From an uncultured Collinsella sp. (GTDB taxonomy: Bacteria; Actinomycetota; Coriobacteriia; Coriobacteriales; Coriobacteriaceae), in assembly GCA_958443615.1 (NCBI GenBank), contig CAUCLI010000004.1, positions 62,001 through 126,000 on the forward strand: a stretch of DNA of 64,000 nt, written 5' to 3'. The position numbers and the translations under genes were made by a program. A model generated the notes under the pieces. The model saw only the letters and a program-made list of their open reading frames with translations, ran no database searches and was not told the origin of the DNA. Positions within the stretch are counted from its first letter, which is position 1, and every line of letters starts with the position of its first letter. Below are positions 58,222 through 64,000 of this stretch, one piece after another.

Positions 58222-61200
58222 CTAGATCACCGTCACGCGACCCTTGTTGCCCACGATACCCTTGACCTCGGCGATCAGCGGAATCGATCGGGCGTTCACG
58301 CGTGTGGGGATCTCGGCGCGCATCGTCTGGCCATCGGCCTGCTCGATGAACAGTTCCACGCGGTCGCCGCCGGGGTTGGTGTTCAGCACCGTCGCCAAGC
58401 GCGCCATGTTGGACTGCGAGAAACGCGAGCTCGGGACCATGATCTCGAAGACCTTGGGGCGGTTGCTCTCCTCATTGAGCACGAGCGGCTCGATCTCCTG
58501 GGCGATGATCTGGTCACCGCGGTCGGAGCGCTCGAGCTTGCCCTTCACGCGGATGAAGGCATCGGAAAGCTGCGCACCGGTTTCGGGGTCGACCTCGCCG
58601 TACAGGTAGCTCTCGCACTGTTTGTACGTCTTGGGGAACACGACGACCGTCGCCTCGCCCTCCATGTCCTCGAGCTGCACGATGGCCATGGGGTCGCCGT
58701 TCTTGGTGACGCGCTTGCCCACACCCGAGACCATACCGGCCCACCAATAGGGCTTGCCCTCGGGGATCTCCTGGTTCACCGCGTTGCCGGTGGGACCCAT
58801 GGTCTCGAAACCGGTGTCGATCTGGGACAGTGTGAACTCGCGCGCCTTGGCGAGCGCGTACTCATACGGGCGCAGGGGGTGGTCGGAGACGTAGATGCCC
58901 AGCACCTCCTTCTCGAAGGAGAGCTTCATGTGGCGGTCCCACTCCTGGCCGTCGGGCTCTGGGACGACGACCTCGAAGCCGGAGCCCTCGACGTCGCCGA
59001 ACACGTCGAAGAGCGAGGTCTGCCCGGCGGCGCGGTCCTTTTGGCGCTTCACCGCGGCGTCGATGATGTTCTCGGGGTTCTCGCGGTCCACGAAGTGCAT
59101 GAGCTGACGGCGCGGGTACCCGGTCGAGTCGAAGGCGCCGCCCTTGATGAGGGCCTCGATCACGCGGCGGTTGGCCTGGCTCGAATCCACGCGCTCGACG
59201 AAGTCATGCAGGCTCTTGAAGGCGCCGCCGCGCTCGCGCTCCTCGATGATCGCCTGGGTCACGCCCTCGCCCACGCCGCGGATGCCGGCGAGGCCGAAGC
59301 GCACGCCCTCCGGAGTCGCCGTGAACTCGGTGCCGGACTCGTTGATGTCCGGGGGCAGCACGGCGATGCCGTCGTGGCGACACGCGGAGACGTAATGCAC
59401 GATCTTGTCGGTCTTGCCCGTGTAAGAGGTGAGCACGGCCGCCATGTACTCGTTGGGGTAATGGGCCTTGAGCCAGGCGGTCTGCATGACCAGGATGGCG
59501 TAGCCGGCGGAGTGCGACTTGTTGAACGCGTAGGACGCGAACTCGAGGACGTCGTCCCAGATCTTCTGGGCCACCTCGCGCTTGTAGCCGTTCTTCTCCG
59601 CGCCGTTCATCCAGTGGTCGTAAATCGTCTCATCTTCGCCGTCCGACCATTTGAAGACCTGGTCGGTCAGCATCTTGATCTTCTTCTTGGCCACGGGCTT
59701 GCGGATGCGCGAGTCCGACTCGCCCTTGGAGAAGCCGCACATCTCGACCGAGATGAGCATGACCTGCTCCTGGTAGACCATGGTGCCGTAGGTCTCTCCC
59801 AAGATGCCGTCGAGGCGCGGGTCGTAGGAGACCGCGGGCTCCTTGCCGTTCATGCGGTTGATGTAGCTCGTGACCATGCCGGCGCCCAAGGGGCCCGGGC
59901 GGTACAGGGCGATCAGAGCGACGACGTGCTTGTACTCGGTGGGCTTCATGTTCTTGATCGTGGCCGTCATGCCGGCGGACTCGACCTGGAACACACCGGC
60001 GGTGCGGCCGGAGCTCATGAGCTCGAAGATCTTGGGGTCGTCGAAGGGGATGGCGTCGACGTCGATATCGATGCCGAAGCTCTTCTTGATGTTGGCCTTG
60101 GCCTTGGAGATGACCGTGAGGGTGCGCAGGCCCAGGAAGTCCATCTTGAGCAAGCCCATGTCGGCGACCGTGTGGCCTTCGTACTGGGTGATCTCGACGC
60201 CGCCCTTGGTGTCGAGCTTGGTGGGCACGTGCTCGTTGACCGCGTCGCGGCAGATGAGCACGGCGCAGGCGTGCACGCCCTCGCCGCGGGTGAGGCCCTC
60301 GATGGACAGCGCCGTGTCGATGATGCGGCGGGCGTCCTCGTCCTTTTGATACGCCTCGACGAAATCGGGGCTGTACAGGTCCTCCTTGCCCGGCTGCTTC
60401 TCGAGCACCTGCTTGAGCTTCACGCCCGGGTCGGCGGAGACCATCTTGGACAGGCGCTGGCCCATGTAGACGGGATAGTCCAGGACGCGGGCAGCGTCGT
60501 TGATGGCCTGCTTGGCCTTGATGGTGGAGTAGGTGATGACGTGGGTGACCTTCTCGGGGCCATAGAGCTGTCGAACATGCTCGATGACCTCGAGGCGCCG
60601 CTCATCGTCGAAGTCCATGTCGATATCGGGCATCTCGGTACGTTCGGGAGAGAGGAACCTCTCGAACATGAGGCCGTTCGACAGCGGGTCGAAGGTGGTG
60701 ATGTCCATGGCGTAGGCGACCAGGGCGCCCGCGGCCGAACCACGGCCCGGGCCGACGCCGATGCCGTTTTGCTTTGCCCAGCGGACGTACTCGGCGACGA
60801 TGAGGAAGTACGCGGCGAAGCCCTTGTCGCAGATGACCTTGTACTCGAACTCGAAGCGCTCGCGGATGTCGACGCCGCCGATCTCGCGCCCGTCCCAATC
60901 GTCGCCGTAGCGCTTGGCGAGGCCCTCCTCGCACTCGCGGCGGAACTGGCTCTCATGGGTCTCGCCCGGGTCGAGCAGGGGGTAGTTCGGCAGGATGATG
61001 CTGTCCCAGTCGAGCTCGACGTTGCACTTCTCGGCGATCTCGAGGGTATTGTCGCAGGCCTCGGGGCAATACGGGAACAGGGCCCGCATCTCCTCCTCGG
61101 TCTTCATGTAGAACTCCGAGCCCTCCATGCGGATGCGGTTCGGGTCGTCGATCTTGGAGTTCGTGCCGATGCACATGACGACGTCCTGGACGGGCGCGTC

Positions 61201-62025
61201 CTCTCGCGTGAGATAGTGGAAGTCGTTGGTCGCGATGACCTTGACGCCCACCTGTTCGGCGATTTGGATGAGGGTGCGGGAAAGTTCCTCGTCGGTGATG
61301 CCGGAGTCGGTCGTGATGCCGTGCTCCTGGATCTCGATGTAGAAGTTGCCCGGCTCGAACGTGTCGCGGAAGGTCTCGGCCCACTCGATGGCAGTCGCCA
61401 TCTCGCCGCGGTCGATGCACTTGGGGATGATGCCGGCGATGCACGCGGAGCTGGCGATGAGGCCCTCGCGATGACGGCGCAGGTTGTCCAGCGTCACGCG
61501 CGGCTTGTAGTAAAAGCCCTGCACGGCGGCCTCGGAGACCGTCTGCATGAGGTTGACGTAGCCCTTCTCGTTCTGGGCGAAGAGCACCATGTGGTAGAGC
61601 TCGGGCTTGCGGTCGCGCGCGAGGGTCTCGTCGGGGGTGAAATACACCTCGCAACCGAAGATGGGCTTGATGACCAGCGGCGGCTTGAGCTCGTCGATGT
61701 TGCCCTTCTCATCCCACATCGCGAGGTCCTTCATGTGCTGCTCGTAGCCGCGGGGGTCCTTTTCGGGGTCGGGGCACTCGAGCTCGTCGCGACGGCCCTT
61801 CTCAAGGAAGGACTTGTCGTGGCTCCAGACCTTGTACTCGGGCGTTCCGTGGTTGACCGCGTCGCAGGCGAGGCCGAGCTCGGGGACGCCGTACATGTAG
61901 CCGTGGTCGGTGATGGCGACGGCGGGCATGCCCAGCTCGACGGCGCGCTTGACCATGTCGCCGATGCGCGTCGCGCCGTCCAACATGGAGTAGACGGTGT
62001 GGTTGTGCAGGTGGACGAATGCCAT
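58222..62025 (-). CDS. dnaE: DNA polymerase III subunit alpha
   Basis: The replicative polymerase catalytic subunit; 1267 aa. The N-terminal PHP domain keeps the metal motif FVHLHNHTVYSMLDG and VAITDHGYMYGV, as in actinobacterial DnaE1, where PHP proofreads. The polymerase Asp triad lies in PDIDMDFDDERR (near 465), with GPGRGSAAGALVAYAM before it. KSHSAGYAILVMQTAWLKAHYP and a helix-hairpin-helix (GLAGIRGVGEGVTQAIIEE) follow, then an OB fold near 1050-1130. TTAGGAG precedes the ATG. A mixed hairpin lies between its stop and the superoxide reductase gene. Confidence 0.97.
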   Translation of the reverse strand: MAFVHLHNHTVYSMLDGATRIGDMVKRAVELGMPAVAITDHGYMYGVPELGLACDAVNHGTPEYKVWSHDKSFLEKGRRDELECPDPEKDPRGYEQHMKDLAMWDEKGNIDELKPPLVIKPIFGCEVYFTPDETLARDRKPELYHMVLFAQNEKGYVNLMQTVSEAAVQGFYYKPRVTLDNLRRHREGLIASSACIAGIIPKCIDRGEMATAIEWAETFRDTFEPGNFYIEIQEHGITTDSGITDEELSRTLIQIAEQVGVKVIATNDFHYLTREDAPVQDVVMCIGTNSKIDDPNRIRMEGSEFYMKTEEEMRALFPYCPEACDNTLEIAEKCNVELDWDSIILPNYPLLDPGETHESQFRRECEEGLAKRYGDDWDGREIGGVDIRERFEFEYKVICDKGFAAYFLIVAEYVRWAKQNGIGVGPGRGSAAGALVAYAMDITTFDPLSNGLMFERFLSPERTEMPDIDMDFDDERRLEVIEHVRQLYGPEKVTHVITYSTIKAKQAINDAARVLDYPVYMGQRLSKMVSADPGVKLKQVLEKQPGKEDLYSPDFVEAYQKDEDARRIIDTALSIEGLTRGEGVHACAVLICRDAVNEHVPTKLDTKGGVEITQYEGHTVADMGLLKMDFLGLRTLTVISKAKANIKKSFGIDIDVDAIPFDDPKIFELMSSGRTAGVFQVESAGMTATIKNMKPTEYKHVVALIALYRPGPLGAGMVTSYINRMNGKEPAVSYDPRLDGILGETYGTMVYQEQVMLISVEMCGFSKGESDSRIRKPVAKKKIKMLTDQVFKWSDGEDETIYDHWMNGAEKNGYKREVAQKIWDDVLEFASYAFNKSHSAGYAILVMQTAWLKAHYPNEYMAAVLTSYTGKTDKIVHYVSACRHDGIAVLPPDINESGTEFTATPEGVRFGLAGIRGVGEGVTQAIIEERERGGAFKSLHDFVERVDSSQANRRVIEALIKGGAFDSTGYPRRQLMHFVDRENPENIIDAAVKRQKDRAAGQTSLFDVFGDVEGSGFEVVVPEPDGQEWDRHMKLSFEKEVLGIYVSDHPLRPYEYALAKAREFTLSQIDTGFETMGPTGNAVNQEIPEGKPYWWAGMVSGVGKRVTKNGDPMAIVQLEDMEGEATVVVFPKTYKQCESYLYGEVDPETGAQLSDAFIRVKGKLERSDRGDQIIAQEIEPLVLNEESNRPKVFEIMVPSSRFSQSNMARLATVLNTNPGGDRVELFIEQADGQTMRAEIPTRVNARSIPLIAEVKGIVGNKGRVTVI

Positions 62026-62079
62026 GTGCTGTGGCTCCTAACTGATGTGCTGAGAATACGCAACCCCGTGCCAGCTCAA

Positions 62080-62139
62080 ACCTCAATTTGGAACCTCAAT
62101 TTGGGGACAGTCCCTAAATTGAGGTTTTGGGACGGGGTC
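62080..62139. repeat. Palindromic repeat with GGGGACAGTCCC centre
   Basis: AACCTCAATTTGGGGACAG and TCCCTAAATTGAGGTT (62092-62125) form a near-perfect inverted repeat around GGGGACAGTCCC. A partial direct copy, AACCTCAATTTGG, precedes it, and GGGACGGGGTCC follows at about 62129-62140. The build resembles REP sequences associated with Y1 transposases, and the GGGGAC start recalls family A. Confidence 0.7.
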
Positions 62140-62314
62140 CTTTCGAACGCTATCGATTCTAACCGAGCGAGCGGACAGAACGCATGTGCGCCCCCGGCTC
62201 GTGGAAGGCACACAGTGTGTTCGGTGTCGGGCCCGCCCGGCACGGCGGTGTAGGGCGCGTCTGCCCGGAGCGACGCCGCCCGGCACGGCGGAGCGAGGGC
62301 CCACCGGATCCCGA

Positions 62315-62374
62315 CGGTAGCACAACTCGGCAAAACTTCGCGATTTCCGGAAGTTTTGCCGAGTTGTGCTACCG
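62315..62374. repeat. Perfect 24-bp-arm hairpin
   Basis: CGGTAGCACAACTCGGCAAAACTT (arm given by position 62315-62338) is perfectly complementary to 62351-62374 around the 12-base loop CGCGATTTCCGG. No U-tract follows. It lies after the AddA-like gene on the minus strand, about 120 bases past the stop. Confidence 0.75.
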
Positions 62375-62490
62375 TTTGCCGCCGCAAGGCAATCCGAACA
62401 GAGATCTCATCGAACAAGCGAGTCGATTGCGGGGGCAAGCGGTCATGACGCTCGCCCCCGACCTCGATTTTGCGGGTGTCCTCGGATGCA

Positions 62491-64000
62491 TCACAGCTCG
62501 TACGTGACGACCTGGGGTTGCGCGGGATCGGAGAGGTCGGGAACCTCGACGCGCACGAACTTGAGCGTCACGCACTCGTAGCCGGCCTTGTGCAGGACGT
62601 CGGCGTACACCTCGGCCTGCAGGCGGTGCTTCTCATGCAGCCGCCCGGGCGTCTCGTCCGGGCTCCCACCGGTCTTGTAGTCGATCAGCAGGGCATGACC
62701 GGGGCGAGCGGGGTCGGTGCACAGCAAGTCGATGGCGCCCTCGGCGTAAGGCCCGAAGCGCTCCACGAGCCCGTCCATGCCCAGCGTGTAAAACGGCACC
62801 TCGGCACGGCGACACGGCCAGGCAAGTGCCTCGGCACGCACATCGCTGGAAAGCCAGCGCGCGACCGCGGCATCGAAGCGCTCGCGTTGGGCGGTCGTGC
62901 AGCCCCAGTAGCGGCACAGGGCGTCGGCGCGCTCGGCGGGCAAATCGGCGCGATCAAGTTCGATCAACCACTGGCATGCGGCATGGAAGGCGCTGCCCAG
63001 GGCGGTCGGGTCTCCGGAACGAGACAGGGCGGCCCGCTCATCGCGCTCATCGCGCAGGGCGTCGACCTCGTTCGGCGCGACCGCCTCATCGATGTCATCG
63101 CCCTCGGGAGCCCCTCCGCCCGCCGCACGGTCCTCGGCCTCCTCGTGCAGCTCCGCGGAGATCGACGAATAGCTGTACGAATCACGTGGGGCGCGCTCGG
63201 CGGGCACGACGCGCATGTATACACTCGCCGGCTCGACGAGCGTGAAGAAATCCGTCGGTTCGGGCGCGGGGGCGTCCGCAACCGAGGCCTCGGCATCGGC
63301 CGGTTCGACATTCGCCTCGTATGCGGCGCCGCCATATGAGAAGTCCCTGAGGGCGATCAGCTCGAAATCGCCCGCCTGGGCGTTGTCGAACACGAGGCGG
63401 TCGCACGCGAGCGAGGCGCCCTCATCGGGCAGGATGCGCTCGAGCACGGCTTGCGTGAGATCCAACTCGGGCCTGAGGGCGAGAGCCGCGTCCTTGCCGC
63501 GGCCGACGGGCACATCCATCGCGAGCAGGCAGACCTCACGGGCGCGCGTCATCGCGACGTACAGCAGACGGGCGCGCTCCTCGAGCGCGAGGCGGTCCTC
63601 CTCGTCGCGCATGGACAGCCACGCCTCGGCGGCCGATCCGGTCGCGCACACATCGTCGGCCAAGCTCGCATCGAGCCAGGGCCCCGTGGCGCCCGATCCG
63701 CTCAGATACTTCTTGAACTGCTTCTCCACCTCGGCGCCGTCGACGAAGGAGCCGGACGAATCACGGCAACTCGGAAAACGACCGGGCAGGGCGACGAGGC
63801 CGATCGTGCCGTCGTCGCGGCGGGCGGACTGCATGCGATCGGAGTTGGATCGGATGCCGAAGCACTCGGACACCGCGACCACGGGGAACTCGAGGCCCTT
63901 GGAGGCGTGCACCGTCATGATGCGCACCGCGTTGCCCCCCTCCTCGTTGAGGGCGCCGGGCGCCTGCTTGCCCGCCAGGAACCGATCGTAGGCGAGCGCG
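62491..64000 (-). CDS. addA: AddA-like helicase-nuclease, C-terminal part (5' end cut by window)
   Basis: The C-terminal 502 residues of a UvrD/Rep-type helicase fused to a PD-(D/E)XK nuclease, as in AddA or RecB. The frame stays open to the window edge; reading back from the first in-frame Met gives GALNEEGGNAVRIMTVHASK, so the Met is internal. Helicase motif IV/V is VRIMTVHASKGLEFPVV and motif VI is EERARLLYVAMTRAREV. The nuclease core is ALLIDYKTGG near residue 450, with HRLQAEVYADVL after it. The linker between (about 230-320) is acidic and low complexity. It processes double-strand breaks with AddB, which is not in the window. A RecB-like identity cannot be ruled out. Confidence 0.85.
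   Translation of the reverse strand, partial: ALAYDRFLAGKQAPGALNEEGGNAVRIMTVHASKGLEFPVVAVSECFGIRSNSDRMQSARRDDGTIGLVALPGRFPSCRDSSGSFVDGAEVEKQFKKYLSGSGATGPWLDASLADDVCATGSAAEAWLSMRDEEDRLALEERARLLYVAMTRAREVCLLAMDVPVGRGKDAALALRPELDLTQAVLERILPDEGASLACDRLVFDNAQAGDFELIALRDFSYGGAAYEANVEPADAEASVADAPAPEPTDFFTLVEPASVYMRVVPAERAPRDSYSYSSISAELHEEAEDRAAGGGAPEGDDIDEAVAPNEVDALRDERDERAALSRSGDPTALGSAFHAACQWLIELDRADLPAERADALCRYWGCTTAQRERFDAAVARWLSSDVRAEALAWPCRRAEVPFYTLGMDGLVERFGPYAEGAIDLLCTDPARPGHALLIDYKTGGSPDETPGRLHEKHRLQAEVYADVLHKAGYECVTLKFVRVEVPDLSDPAQPQVVTYEL

Larger units (their letters stand above)
62026..62490. other. Intergenic region upstream of dnaE with repeats
   Basis: A 465-base gap between dnaE and the AddA-like gene. 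Besides the two repeats described separately, it has a direct repeat CCGCCCGGCACGGCGG at about 62231-62247 and 62277-62292. No gene is supported. Confidence 0.5.

Noticed and set aside
58168..62253. A 1361-codon open frame on the strand opposite dnaE
   Set aside because: It mirrors dnaE codons in GC-rich DNA, is dominated by Leu, Val, Gly, Ala, Asp and His, has no domain signature, and dnaE is unmistakable.
62231..62292. Direct repeat CCGCCCGGCACGGCGG as the start of a CRISPR or iteron array
   Set aside because: Only two copies, 46 bases apart, with no further spacing pattern; short GC-rich duplication is enough to explain it.

Overview
The window is about 64 kb of high-GC bacterial chromosome, tightly packed, mostly coded on the minus strand, with many GTG/TTG starts and GAAAGG-type ribosome binding sites. 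The gene set is that of an anaerobic or microaerophilic actinobacterium: acetate kinase and phosphotransacetylase, formate-tetrahydrofolate ligase with FolD, superoxide reductase, an iron-sulphur cysteine desulfidase/serine dehydratase-type enzyme, a C69 dipeptidase, UDP-galactopyranose mutase, and an actinobacterial-type DnaE with an intact PHP motif. I read it as a member of the Coriobacteriia, probably Collinsella-like. That is an inference from gene content and style; no rRNA marker is present. No prophage, insertion sequence, transposase, CRISPR array, tRNA or rRNA gene was seen.

Layout. 1-6.8 kb: end of polyphosphate kinase, an ABC-F ATPase, and the pstSCAB phosphate transporter with a candidate PhoP-type box. 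6.8-13.7 kb: PepV-like dipeptidase with a tiny downstream membrane peptide, HAD phosphatases, ribosomal protein S1, cysteine desulfidase-like enzyme, Ndk. 13.9-17.0 kb: argGH behind a leader that looks like a ribosome-mediated arginine attenuator. 17.2-20.3 kb: polar amino-acid ABC transporter. 20.6-26.8 kb: Cof-type phosphatase, DNA polymerase I, glycosyltransferase plus UDP-galactopyranose mutase. 27-30 kb: pta, universal stress protein, ackA. 30-35.9 kb: HIT protein, xseBA, zinc peptidase, tgt, membrane-linked HTH regulator, small unknown. 36.5-46.2 kb: SDR oxidoreductase, tail-anchored coiled-coil protein, queA-queH with a membrane metalloprotease-like gene, an unusual methionyl-tRNA synthetase, GNAT and RlmA-type genes. 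46.3-51.4 kb: UbiB-family/phasin-like pair, C69 dipeptidase, folD. 51.4-64 kb: fhs, ruvCAB under a LexA-type box, a decayed NAD synthetase homologue, superoxide reductase, dnaE, and the C-terminal part of an AddA-like nuclease-helicase.

Links between genes: phosphate uptake (pst) lies beside polyphosphate synthesis (ppk); tgt, queA and queH make up the late steps of queuosine tRNA modification; fhs-folD is a one-carbon operon; argGH lies next to an amino-acid transporter; ruvCAB, polA, dnaE, xseAB and addA cover repair and replication.

The most notable signals are the arginine-rich leader peptide and terminator before argG, the NAD synthetase homologue that has lost its catalytic residues, at least two families of intergenic hairpin repeats with conserved cores, and a MetRS-like enzyme with an altered KMSKS loop.
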